Positions 45,585 through 53,796 of a stretch of 64,000 nucleotides of DNA are shown piece by piece; the stretch's first letter is position 1; each line of letters opens with the position of its first letter. The DNA lies in NCBI RefSeq assembly GCF_019991125.1, contig NZ_JAGENB010000002.1, positions 496,001 to 560,000 on the forward strand. The letters are read 5' to 3'. The notes beneath the pieces are model-generated. The model searched no databases and was not told the DNA's origin. It worked only from the letters and a program-made list of their open reading frames with translations. The position numbers were made by a program, and so were the translations under genes. This DNA comes from Phyllobacterium calauticae. Its GTDB lineage: Bacteria; Pseudomonadota; Alphaproteobacteria; Rhizobiales; Rhizobiaceae.

Positions 45585-46610
45585 ATGCATACGGAAATTT
45601 TCGGCCATACGCCCGATGGCGAGGCAGTTCACCGCATCACCATCTCGGGCGGCGGGCTGACCGCCAAAATCCTGACCTGGGGCGCAGTCATCCAGGATTT
45701 GCGCCTCAAGGATCACGATCACCCGCTGGTTCTCGGCTATCAGGACTTTGCTGACTATCCCGCGCATTCGCCCTATCTCGGGGCGACCATCGGGCGGACG
45801 GTCAACCGCATTCGCGATGGCGAACTCGTCATTGACGGCCAGACCTTTGCCCTGCAGCGCAATTTCCATGGCATCCACAACATCCATGGCGGCGATGCCG
45901 GGGCGGGACGGCGCACCTGGAACGTCGTGGCCGTCGGCCCCGATTATGTCACGCTGACGATCATGCTTGGCGACGGTGAGATGGGCTTTCCCGGCAATCT
46001 CACCATCACCTGCACCTATATGCTGGAATCCAAGGGGACGCTGGCCATCCGCCTCGATGCGGTGACGGACAAGCCGACGATCTGCAATCTGGCGCATCAC
46101 AGCTATTTCAATCTCGATGATGGCGGCCTGACCGACGTGCTGGATCATCAGGTCAAGATTGGCGCCGAAGCTTACCTTGCCGTCAATGGCGACCTGCTTC
46201 CGGACGGGCGCGTCCTGCCTGTTGCCGGAACGGCGCATGATTTCCGCGAATACCGGACGATCCGGCGGGAAGAGGACGGCAAGCAGGTTGTCTATGACAA
46301 CAATTTCTGCGTTTCCAGCCAGCGCCATCCCCTGCAATGGGTGGCATCCTCCAAGGGCGCGCGCAGCAACATCGAGATGCAGGTGCTGACCACGGAGCCG
46401 GGTGTGCAGTTCTACGCGGCCAATACGCTGGGCGGGCGACCGCCGCTCGGCCTGACGGGGCAGACCTATGCCGATTATGCCGGGTTCTGCTTTGAAGCGC
46501 AGAACTGGCCGGATTCGACGCATTTCCCTTACTTTCCGCAGTCGATCCTGCGTCCGGACGAGACATACAGCCAGATGACCCGCTACACCTTCAAGAAGCA
46601 CAAGGTTTAG
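45585..46610 (+). CDS. galM: Aldose 1-epimerase (galactose mutarotase)
   Basis: This 341-residue cytosolic enzyme interconverts alpha and beta anomers of sugars. It shows the substrate-site blocks FHGIHNIHGGDAGAGRRTW and NLAHHSYFNLDDGG, and the late VQFYAANTLGG region. The ATG at 45585 lies 5 bases after the gabD stop. The kinase gene on the opposite strand, about 45 bases away, also acts on sugars, but there is no shared operon. Confidence 0.9.
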   Translation: MHTEIFGHTPDGEAVHRITISGGGLTAKILTWGAVIQDLRLKDHDHPLVLGYQDFADYPAHSPYLGATIGRTVNRIRDGELVIDGQTFALQRNFHGIHNIHGGDAGAGRRTWNVVAVGPDYVTLTIMLGDGEMGFPGNLTITCTYMLESKGTLAIRLDAVTDKPTICNLAHHSYFNLDDGGLTDVLDHQVKIGAEAYLAVNGDLLPDGRVLPVAGTAHDFREYRTIRREEDGKQVVYDNNFCVSSQRHPLQWVASSKGARSNIEMQVLTTEPGVQFYAANTLGGRPPLGLTGQTYADYAGFCFEAQNWPDSTHFPYFPQSILRPDETYSQMTRYTFKKHKV

Positions 46611-46614
46611 ATCG

Positions 46615-46634
46615 TGGTGAGCTTGTCGAACCAC
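46615..46634. repeat. Single arm of the GGTTCGACAAGCTCACCA repeat family
   Basis: These 20 bases match the right arm of the inverted pair at 10876-10992, between the convergent galM and kinase genes. There is no nearby inverted partner. Confidence 0.7.
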
Positions 46635-46654
46635 GCATGACAGTGCTGCCGCTT

Positions 46655-47572
46655 CTAGCGGCTGAATGCCTTGCGCGCTTCACCCATCGGCGCCAGCGCG
46701 CCATGGAACTCAACGACCCGCGCCGCGACCCGGTGGGCGCGGGCGGCGGCGTCAACGGGCTCAAGACCGGCCAGACGCGAAGCGATATAACCGCCATTGA
46801 AACTGTCGCCGGCCCCCGTCGTGTCCACGGCGTTGGCGCGGATAGCGGGGACGCGGCTTTGCCGGTCGTCCGCAACCACGAGCGCGGGGTCCGTGCCGTC
46901 CTTCACCACGATTTCCCGCACGCCATAGCTGGCGATGCGCGCGGCCGTTTCTTCGGGCGTGGCGTCGCCGAACAGGGCATTTTCATCGGGGAAGGTCGGC
47001 AGGGCGATGTCGGCGACGTGGTAGGCATCGATCAGCGCCTGTCTTGCCGTCTCGGCGTTTTCCCACAGGCGCGGCCGGTAATTGGCGTCGAAGGCGACGA
47101 GCGTGCCCTGACGGCGTGCATTGCTGACGGCGTTCAGCACGTTCTGGCGGCTCTTCGGGCTCAAGATGCCCATGGTGATGCCGGAGAAATAGATGATCTT
47201 GCGCCCATCGAGGCTGAGCGCCAGGGCCTGCGGATCGTCGCCGAGATGGCGGGCCGCGGAATCGTTGCGCCAATAGGTGAAGGAGCGTTCGACACCCGTC
47301 AGCGTGATGGCATAAAGTCCCGGGCGTGCACCGGTGATAACGGGGCTATGGGCGGTGTTGATGCCGTTTTCCGCGAGGAACGCCCGCTGCTTGAGCGAGA
47401 ACGGATCGTCGCCGAAGGCCGTGACGTAATCGACGGCAAAATCGGCGTCGGTAAGGGCGCGCACATACCAGCTGGTGTTGAGCGTATCGCCGGCAAATCC
47501 CATGCGCCACTGGTCGCCATTGGCTCCCGACAGCTCGATCATGCACTCGCCGATGGCTGCAAACCCGCCCAT
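46655..47572 (-). CDS. kdgK: PfkB-family sugar kinase, probably 2-dehydro-3-deoxygluconokinase
   Basis: This 305-residue kinase has the ribokinase/PfkB layout: the N-terminal AAIGECMIELSG and GFAGDTLNTSWYVRAL (substrate-binding region) and the C-terminal signature VDTTGAGDSFNGGYIASRL with the catalytic Asp. KDG kinases share the GDTLNTSWY-like segment, which favours that substrate (Entner-Doudoroff or uronate breakdown). Other sugar acids are possible. The ATG at 47572 has a strong AGGAGG site five bases upstream. Confidence 0.82.
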   Translation of the reverse strand: MGGFAAIGECMIELSGANGDQWRMGFAGDTLNTSWYVRALTDADFAVDYVTAFGDDPFSLKQRAFLAENGINTAHSPVITGARPGLYAITLTGVERSFTYWRNDSAARHLGDDPQALALSLDGRKIIYFSGITMGILSPKSRQNVLNAVSNARRQGTLVAFDANYRPRLWENAETARQALIDAYHVADIALPTFPDENALFGDATPEETAARIASYGVREIVVKDGTDPALVVADDRQSRVPAIRANAVDTTGAGDSFNGGYIASRLAGLEPVDAAARAHRVAARVVEFHGALAPMGEARKAFSR

Positions 47573-47704
47573 GAAAACCTCCTCAACATGCATCCGGTGC
47601 GACTGATATACGAGTGCGATGCCGCTGTCATTCGGTAAAAATACCGGCTGTCATCAAGACTTAAACATGCGATGTTAGACGGCAAACGCATTTGCACGAC
47701 ACAG

Positions 47705-47711
47705 AAGGAGG
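47705..47711 (+). promoter_or_regulatory. Ribosome binding site fixing a TTG start
   Basis: AAGGAGG lies five bases before the TTG at 47717 and is the strongest site in the region. The frame continues upstream to an ATG at 47672 without a ribosome site. Confidence 0.6.
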
Positions 47712-47716
47712 TTGCG

Positions 47717-48334
47717 TTGTCCCGCGTCACGACAATTGATGAACTTGAGGCCATTTACGGCAATGGCGCGATAGCGGAAGCATCGACCGCCAAGGTGGCG
47801 GACCGCATCATTCCGGAATACCGGCAACTGATCGAAGGTTCGCCCTTTGTGGCGCTGGCAACGAGCGGGCCGGAGGGGCTCGATTGCTCGCCGCGCGGCG
47901 ATCTGGCCGGGTTCATCCGCATCCATGACGAGCGCACGCTGATGATGCCCGACCGGCGCGGCAACAACCGCATCGATTCGCTGCGCAATATCGTGCGCGA
48001 TCCGCGCGTCGCCCTGCTGTTCCTCATTCCCGGTCTCAACACGACTTTCCGTGTGAACGGCCGTGCGTTCATCGATACGGATCAGGCGCTGCTGGACAGC
48101 TTCATCATGGATGGCAAGGCGCCGCGCTCCGTTCTCGTCATGGAAGTCGAGGAAGCCTATTTCCAGTGCGCGCGGGCACTCATCCGCTCGGAACTGTGGA
48201 ACCCGGAGAAATTCCGCTCGCCGAAGGAATTCCCGACACCGGGCCGGATGCTGGCGGCACTGAGCGAAAACCGCGTGGGCGGTGAAACCTACGACAATGA
48301 ATGGGCCGCACGCGCGGCCAAAACCATGTGGTAG
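47717..48334 (+). CDS. Pyridoxamine 5'-phosphate oxidase-related FMN-binding protein
   Basis: This protein of about 205 residues has the split-barrel flavin-binding fold, seen in FVALATSGPEGLDCSPRGDLAGFIRIHDERTLMMPDRRGNNRIDSLRNI and VALLFLIPGLNTTFRVNGRA. These are features of the MSMEG_1061-like PNPOx group, not of true PdxH. The substrate is unknown; members reduce or bind FMN or F420. The TTG start is chosen from the ribosome site listed separately. Confidence 0.82.
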   Translation: MSRVTTIDELEAIYGNGAIAEASTAKVADRIIPEYRQLIEGSPFVALATSGPEGLDCSPRGDLAGFIRIHDERTLMMPDRRGNNRIDSLRNIVRDPRVALLFLIPGLNTTFRVNGRAFIDTDQALLDSFIMDGKAPRSVLVMEVEEAYFQCARALIRSELWNPEKFRSPKEFPTPGRMLAALSENRVGGETYDNEWAARAAKTMW

Positions 48335-48361
48335 ACTGCATCAATCCAATGGAGGCGTTCG

Positions 48362-50071
48362 GTGAAACAGGTGAGTGCTTCCAATCCGGTGACCGGAGGT
48401 AGGAACTGGCTGCCGTTCCGCTCGCTTGCGGGATGGAGGATGTCCGATCTCAACGGCGATGTCATTGCCGGCCTGACGCTGGCGGCCATCGCCATCCCCG
48501 AACAGATGGCAACGGCACGCCTCGGCGGTTTTGCCCCCGAGATCGGTTTCTTTGCCTTCATTGCGGGTTCGCTGGCCTTTGCCATCTTCGGCGCCAGCCG
48601 CCATCTCTCCGCCGGGGCCGATTCAACCATCACGCCGATCTTTGCCGGCAGCCTCGCACTGCTGGCCACCAGCGGGTCGCCCGAATTCGGTCTGCTGGCT
48701 GCAGCGCTCGGCCTGATTGTCGGGCTGATCGTTGTGGCAAGCGGCATCTTCCGGCTCGGCTGGATTGCCGACCTTCTGTCAGTGCCGGTCACGACGGGCT
48801 TTCTCGCCGGTATTTCCATCCACATCATCATCTCGCAATTGCCCGGCCTTCTGGGCATCGCCGCGCAGTCGGGCGATGTGTTTCAGCGTGTTTCGGCAAC
48901 CATTGCCAGCGCCGGACAGATCAACCCGTACAGCGTTGCCATCGGGGCGGGTGTGTTCCTGATCGTGTTCCTGTCCGAGCGGATCAATGCGCGGATACCC
49001 GGCGCACTGCTGGGGCTTGTCGTCTCCACCCTTGCGGTGGTGCTGCTCGGCCTGCAAAGCCGCGGCGTGACGGTTCTCGGCCCGCTTCCCAACAGCCTGC
49101 CGCATGTTGCCCTGCCGCAGATCGGTTTTGAGCAATTGCGCAGCCTGCTGCCCCTCGCATTGCTGGTCGCCGTGGTGGTGATGGTGCAAACGGCCGCCAC
49201 GACACGGTCTTTCGTGTCCAAGAATGGCGCCGCGCCCGACGTCAACCGCGATTTTGTCGGCGTGGGGGCAGGCAGCATCCTGTCGGGGCTGTTTGGCGCC
49301 TTTCCGGTCAATGCCAGCCCGCCGCGCACGGCGATTGTCACGGAGACCGGCGGGACGTCGCAGATCAGCGGCCTGATCGCAGCGGCAATTGTCCTGGCGC
49401 TGGTGGCGTTTGGCGGCCAGTTGCTGGCGAGCGTGCCGCATGCTGCCCTGGCGGGCATCCTGCTTTTCGTCGCCCAGAGGATCATCCGCTGGCCGACGAT
49501 TATTGCCGTCTACCGGGAAGCGCGGGGCGAATTCGGCCTGATCCTCATCACCATGGCGGCGATCGTCGCCCTGCCCATCGAATCGGGGGTGACCATCGGC
49601 ATCGGGCTGTCGCTGCTGCATGGCCTGTGGGCCGTGATGCGCGCGCGCCCCATCGAGTTCGAAAAAGTGCCCGGCAGTTCGATCTGGTGGCCGCCGAGCG
49701 CCGCCAGGGACGGCGAGAAGATACCCGGTGTGCTGGTCGTGGCGTTTCAGGCGCCGCTTTCCTTTGTCAACGCCGATGATTTCAAGCGCGGTCTGTGCAG
49801 CACCATCGATGCGAGCGGGCCGTCGCTCAACCTCGTTGTCCTCGAAGCCAGCAGCATTATCGAGATCGATTACACGGCATCGCAGGCCCTGACGGACGTG
49901 ATAAACTACTGCCGGAACGCCGATGTGAAATTCGCCATAGCCCGGCTGGAATCGGTCCGGGCGCAGAATGCCCTGTCCCGGTTCGGGCTTATCGCCTTGC
50001 TCGGGCCGGGCAACATCTTTCACAGTGTCGATGATGCCATCCGAAAACTGGCACCAAGCGTAGGGGAATGA
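48362..50071 (+). CDS. SulP family anion permease with STAS domain
   Basis: This 569-residue protein has a membrane domain of about 10-14 hydrophobic segments starting with DLNGDVIAGLTLAAIAIPEQMATARLGGFAPEIGF, the SulP signature region. It is followed by a cytosolic C-terminal STAS domain (VLVVAFQAPLSFVNADDFKRGL to the end). SulP proteins carry sulfate, bicarbonate or dicarboxylates; the substrate cannot be read off. It starts at GTG with GGAGG ten bases upstream. Its stop overlaps the start of a ParB-like gene. Confidence 0.9.
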   Translation: MKQVSASNPVTGGRNWLPFRSLAGWRMSDLNGDVIAGLTLAAIAIPEQMATARLGGFAPEIGFFAFIAGSLAFAIFGASRHLSAGADSTITPIFAGSLALLATSGSPEFGLLAAALGLIVGLIVVASGIFRLGWIADLLSVPVTTGFLAGISIHIIISQLPGLLGIAAQSGDVFQRVSATIASAGQINPYSVAIGAGVFLIVFLSERINARIPGALLGLVVSTLAVVLLGLQSRGVTVLGPLPNSLPHVALPQIGFEQLRSLLPLALLVAVVVMVQTAATTRSFVSKNGAAPDVNRDFVGVGAGSILSGLFGAFPVNASPPRTAIVTETGGTSQISGLIAAAIVLALVAFGGQLLASVPHAALAGILLFVAQRIIRWPTIIAVYREARGEFGLILITMAAIVALPIESGVTIGIGLSLLHGLWAVMRARPIEFEKVPGSSIWWPPSAARDGEKIPGVLVVAFQAPLSFVNADDFKRGLCSTIDASGPSLNLVVLEASSIIEIDYTASQALTDVINYCRNADVKFAIARLESVRAQNALSRFGLIALLGPGNIFHSVDDAIRKLAPSVGE

Positions 50072-50700
50072 TCATGCAGATATCCGGAACAAGAGAACCC
50101 ATTGTAACGCCGGTTGCGATCAAGGATCTGCGGCCGACCCAGATCACCGTCGGCATGCGCGAAGTGGACGAAAAGCGCAAGAAATGGCGCCAGCAGAAGG
50201 GCGAGAAGGGCGGCAAGTTTCTCGGCGAACACATGATCCCCGTGGTGCTTGGACCGAACAGGCGCAATTACGTCATCGACCATCACCATCTTGCGCGCGC
50301 GCTGCACGAGGAGGGGGTGAAACACATTCTTGTCACTGTCGTCAGCGACCTGTCATCGCTGGAGAAGGATGCGTTCATGGTGGTTCTCGACAATCGCGGC
50401 TGGATGCATCCCTTTGATGCGGAGGGCAAACGCCGTGACTATGCGGCCATTCCCAAGGCGATCAAGGATCTCGACGACGATCCGTTCCGCAGCCTTGCGG
50501 GTGAACTGCGCCGTGCCGGCGGCTATGCCAAGGACACCACGCCGTTCAGCGAGTTCCTCTGGGCGGATTTTCTGCGGCGCCGGATAGGCCGCAAGACAGT
50601 GGAAGCCGATTTTGACGCTGCTCTCAACCGCGCCCTCAAGGAAGCCAAGGGCGATGCCGCCGGCTATCTGCCGGGCTGGTGCGGGTCGGTGACGGATTAG
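50068..50700 (+). CDS. ParB/sulfiredoxin-fold protein (ParBc_2 type)
   Basis: This protein of about 210 residues has a ParB-like N-terminal domain: IKDLRPTQITVGMREVDEKRKKW, then YVIDHHHLARALHEEGVKHILVTVV, in which HHH replaces the usual DGHHR. The middle (NRGWMHPFDAEGKRRDYAAIPKAIKDLDDDPFRSLAGELRRAGGY) is specific to this group. ParB/Srx folds bind nucleotides, and some relatives are amino-acid kinases. It is translationally coupled to the SulP permease (ATGA overlap; ATG at 50074 also possible), not to a partition system. The function is unknown. Confidence 0.8.
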   Translation: MIMQISGTREPIVTPVAIKDLRPTQITVGMREVDEKRKKWRQQKGEKGGKFLGEHMIPVVLGPNRRNYVIDHHHLARALHEEGVKHILVTVVSDLSSLEKDAFMVVLDNRGWMHPFDAEGKRRDYAAIPKAIKDLDDDPFRSLAGELRRAGGYAKDTTPFSEFLWADFLRRRIGRKTVEADFDAALNRALKEAKGDAAGYLPGWCGSVTD

Positions 50701-50755
50701 GAATGAATTGACGCTTGGCATTCCCACCACGCGCGATGCAATCGACTGCCAATAA

Positions 50756-51502
50756 CTAGACCATCGACTTGCCGTCGATTGCGATCTCCATGCGGTCGGC
50801 GGCAAAGCGGCTTCTGGCATATTCAATGGGATGACCGTCCATATCGACATTGATCGCCGTCGAGACCAGAACGATGGCGCCCGGCGACAGGCGCAGGTGC
50901 CGCAAATCCTCCGCATCCGCATGGCGCGCGGCGATGATGGTCGATTTGCGCAGGTAGTCGTCAATGCCGGCCGCCTTCAGGGCGGCGGTGATGGAACCTG
51001 ACACCCGGTAATCCTCGACCACGTTGGGCACCCGCGCCGCATCGAACCATGCGGTGGCGCAGGAAACGGGATTGCCGTCCGCCGTGTGCATGGAATCGAT
51101 CCTGATCACCTGGCCGCCCGCCATGCCGAGGGCTGCGGCGACTTCTCCCGCCGCGTCCTCGATGCGGTGACCCAGCAATATGCCTCTGGTCTCGCGCACC
51201 TGCGTCGCCAGGATTTCGGAAAACCGCGTCCGTTCGCCGATACGGTAGGTCAGCTTCTTGCTGTTGGCGACGAAGGTGCCGCGGCCCTGTTCGGCGCGCA
51301 GCACGCCTTCCTTGGTCAGGGCGGCAATGGCGCTGCGGATGGTGTGGCGGTTGACCGCGAAGCGTTCGGCCAGGGTGACCTCCGGCGGCAGCCTGGCGCC
51401 GCTCGGCATTTTCCCCGCCGTGATGTCGCCGCGGATCTGGTCGGCAATCTGCCGCCAGATGGCAACGCCGCTGTTGCGGGTGATGAATCGTGCGGATTTC
51501 AC
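50756..51502 (-). CDS. phnF: Phosphonate metabolism regulator, GntR family
   Basis: This 248-residue repressor has an N-terminal winged helix (AIWRQIADQIRGDITAGKMPSGARLPPEVTLAERFAVNRHTIRSAIAAL) followed by a UTRA/HutC-type ligand-binding domain (RIDSMHTADGNPVSCATAWFDAARV). It is divergent from phnG and the 84-base gap carries a palindrome that fits a HutC-type operator. It probably represses the phn operon until a phosphonate breakdown intermediate appears. Confidence 0.92.
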   Translation of the reverse strand: MKSARFITRNSGVAIWRQIADQIRGDITAGKMPSGARLPPEVTLAERFAVNRHTIRSAIAALTKEGVLRAEQGRGTFVANSKKLTYRIGERTRFSEILATQVRETRGILLGHRIEDAAGEVAAALGMAGGQVIRIDSMHTADGNPVSCATAWFDAARVPNVVEDYRVSGSITAALKAAGIDDYLRKSTIIAARHADAEDLRHLRLSPGAIVLVSTAINVDMDGHPIEYARSRFAADRMEIAIDGKSMV

Positions 51503-51505
51503 GTT

Positions 51506-51523
51506 TTGTCATGCTCCTGTCAT
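51506..51523 (+). promoter_or_regulatory. Pho box (PhoB site) upstream of phnG
   Basis: TTGTCAT-GCTC-CTGTCAT matches the Pho box (two CTGTCAT repeats with 11-base spacing) at 13 of 14 repeat positions. It lies just behind the phnF start and upstream of the candidate PhnF operator, so phosphate starvation should activate phnG onward. Confidence 0.75.
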
Positions 51524-51547
51524 TGACGGGATTTATAGGTGTGTTTA

Positions 51548-51575
51548 TTGTCTAGTTGTATAGATAAATAGACAA
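51548..51575 (+). promoter_or_regulatory. Candidate PhnF operator
   Basis: TTGTCTA (51548-51554) and TAGACAA (51569-51575) are perfect inverted arms 14 bases apart. Between them lies a second dyad, TCTA-N6-TAGA (51551-51564), built on TTGTATA. HutC-subfamily GntR proteins bind such TTGTnTA dyads. It is 12 bases before the phnG start and would block transcription or initiation. Confidence 0.65.
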
Positions 51576-51586
51576 ATCTGAGCGAG

Positions 51587-52075
51587 ATGTCAATGATCAA
51601 AGAAGATACACAGTCCACGGAAACCGGCAGCGCGCCGGATCTGCAGCGCAAGGCCGCCATGGCCCTGCTGGCGCAGGCGACCGCGCCTGAAATAGCGGCC
51701 CTGTGGGCCGGATGGAGCGACAAGCCCGAGATAGAGACCCTGCGCGGCCCGGAAACCGGCCTCGTCATGCTGCGCGGCCGTATCGGAGGCGGCGGCGCGC
51801 CGTTCAACCTGGGCGAGGCGACCGTGACGCGCGCAACGGTGCGGCTTGGCAATGGTGCCGTCGGCCATGCCTACGCACTCGGCCGCCACCGCGAGAAGGT
51901 GCGGCTTGCCGCCGTGTTCGATGCGCTGTGGCAGCAGCCGGAGTGCCGCGATGCGGTGGAGCGCGCGGTGCTTGCGCCGATTGCCGATCGTCTCGAACGC
52001 GACCGCACGTCGAAGCGCGCCGAGACGGCAGCCACGAAGGTCGACTTTTTCACAATGGTACGGGGTGACGACTGA
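51587..52075 (+). CDS. phnG: C-P lyase complex subunit PhnG
   Basis: This 162-residue subunit of the PhnGHIJ core takes part in making ribose-1-(alkyl)phosphonate triphosphate. The segments GPETGLVMLRGRIGGGGAPFNLGEATVTRATV and VGHAYALGRHREKVRLAAVFDAL are typical. Two starts, at 51587 and 51593, are possible; GAGCGAG lies just upstream. Its stop overlaps the phnH start. Confidence 0.94.
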   Translation: MSMIKEDTQSTETGSAPDLQRKAAMALLAQATAPEIAALWAGWSDKPEIETLRGPETGLVMLRGRIGGGGAPFNLGEATVTRATVRLGNGAVGHAYALGRHREKVRLAAVFDALWQQPECRDAVERAVLAPIADRLERDRTSKRAETAATKVDFFTMVRGDD

Positions 52076-52686
52076 TGCGTTCCGACACACAAATCTTCGA
52101 GGGCGGTTTCAGCGACAGCGTGCTGAACGCGCAAACCGTCTTCCGCGCGCTGATGGATGCGATGGCCAATCCCGGCAGGATCGTCGAAGTGAGCGATCTC
52201 GCTGCGCCGCCTGCGCCGCTGACGTCTCTGGCCGCGTCGATTGCCGCAACCCTGTTCGATCACGACGCAACCGTGTGGTGCGACCGGGCGATCTCGGGTT
52301 CGGCGGCATGCACGGGATGGCTGAAATTCCATACGGGTCTCGAACTGACCGGCGAACCGGCGGATGCGGATTTTGCCCTGATCAGCGATGTGGCAACGAT
52401 GCCCTCGCTTGAATCCTTCTGTCGCGGCACGTCGGAATACCCTGATCGTTCGACGACGCTGATCCTGCAGATTGATGGTTTTGACGGCGCGGACACGCTC
52501 GTTCTCGAAGGGCCGGGGATCAAGGATTCCATGGCGTTTTCCCCCAGTCATCTGCCGAGAATGTTCGTTGATCAATGGGTCGCCAATCGCGCTGCCTTTC
52601 CGCGCGGTGTCGACCTGATCTTTGCCGGCAAAGGTGTGCTTGCCGCGCTGCCCCGCACCACGCGTATCAAGAAGACGGAGGCCTGA
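52075..52686 (+). CDS. phnH: C-P lyase complex subunit PhnH
   Basis: This 203-residue core subunit starts with the family segment FSDSVLNAQTVFRALMDAMANPGRI and later has SFCRGTSEYPDRSTTLILQI and LEGPGIKD. It is a catalytically poorly defined but required part of the PhnGHIJ complex. It is coupled to phnG (TGATG) and lies 3 bases before phnI. Confidence 0.94.
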   Translation: MRSDTQIFEGGFSDSVLNAQTVFRALMDAMANPGRIVEVSDLAAPPAPLTSLAASIAATLFDHDATVWCDRAISGSAACTGWLKFHTGLELTGEPADADFALISDVATMPSLESFCRGTSEYPDRSTTLILQIDGFDGADTLVLEGPGIKDSMAFSPSHLPRMFVDQWVANRAAFPRGVDLIFAGKGVLAALPRTTRIKKTEA

Positions 52687-52689
52687 ACC

Positions 52690-53796
52690 ATGTATGTTGC
52701 AGTCAAGGGCGGTGAAGCCGCCATCCGCAATGCGCACAAGCTTCTGGCCGACCGGCGCCGCGGCGACCGGGATGTGGCACCCATCCAGCTCGATCAGATC
52801 GTCGAGCAGATGTCGCTGGCCGTCGACCGGGTCATGGCCGAGGGTTCGCTCTACGATCCTGAACTTGCGGCTCTCGCCATCAAGCAGGCACGCGGCGATC
52901 TGATCGAGGCGATTTTTCTCGTGCGTGCCTACCGGACGACATTGCCCCGTTTCGGCTACACCAAGGCGCTGGAAACGGCACAGATGCAGATCGAACGGCG
53001 GATTTCGGCCACGTTCAAGGATCTTCCCGGCGGGCAGTTGCTGGGTCCGACATTCGATTACACCCACCGTCTTCTCGATCCCGAGCTGGCGGAAGACGCA
53101 CCGATTGAAGCACCCGATCAGCGCGAAGAGCCGGAGGTTTTCACACCCCGGGTAACCGACATTCTCGGTCACGACGGCATGATAGAAGAGGACGGCGAAT
53201 TGCCGGAAGGCGCTGTTGCCGGGGATTTGACCCGCGAACCGCTGACCTTCCCCCTGGAGCGCGATTTGCGCCTGCAGGCACTGGCACGCGGCGATGAAGG
53301 TTTTCTGCTCGGGCTCGCCTATTCGACGCAGCGCGGTTATGCCCGCAGCCATCCCTTTGTCGGTGAAATCCGCATCGGCGAGGTCGAGGTTGAACTTGAG
53401 GTGGCAGAGCTGGATTTTCCGCTGACGCTCGGAACCATCCGGGTCACCGAATGCCAGATGGTCAACCAGTTCAAGGGATCGGCAAAGCAGCCGCCGCAGT
53501 TCACCCGCGGCTATGGCCTGGTGTTTGGCCAGAGCGAACGCAAAGCCATGTCGATGTCGCTGTGCGACCGTGCCCTGCGGGCAAGGGAGCTGGGCGAAGA
53601 TATTACCGCCACCGCGCAGGACGAGGAATTCGTCATTTCCCATAGCGACAATGTGCAGTCGACGGGCTTCGTCGAGCACCTGAAATTGCCGCACTACGTG
53701 GATTTCCAGGCCGAACTCGATCTGATCCGGCGCATGCGCGCCGAGCACGAGCGCAACCGGCTGGACGGCGCCGAAACCAAAGAGGCAGCAGAATGA
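52690..53796 (+). CDS. phnI: C-P lyase complex subunit PhnI (ribose triphosphonate synthase nucleosidase)
   Basis: This 368-residue subunit displaces adenine from ATP with the phosphonate. It starts MYVAVKGGEAAIRNAHKLL, the family signature, and has FTRGYGLVFGQSERKAMSMSLCDRAL near the C-terminus. The length is usual. It overlaps phnJ by four bases. Confidence 0.96.
   Translation: MYVAVKGGEAAIRNAHKLLADRRRGDRDVAPIQLDQIVEQMSLAVDRVMAEGSLYDPELAALAIKQARGDLIEAIFLVRAYRTTLPRFGYTKALETAQMQIERRISATFKDLPGGQLLGPTFDYTHRLLDPELAEDAPIEAPDQREEPEVFTPRVTDILGHDGMIEEDGELPEGAVAGDLTREPLTFPLERDLRLQALARGDEGFLLGLAYSTQRGYARSHPFVGEIRIGEVEVELEVAELDFPLTLGTIRVTECQMVNQFKGSAKQPPQFTRGYGLVFGQSERKAMSMSLCDRALRARELGEDITATAQDEEFVISHSDNVQSTGFVEHLKLPHYVDFQAELDLIRRMRAEHERNRLDGAETKEAAE

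Noticed and set aside
50068-50700. Chromosome or plasmid partition protein ParB
   Set aside because: There is no parA, no parS-like cluster, no typical ParB helix-turn-helix, and the gene is coupled to a transporter.
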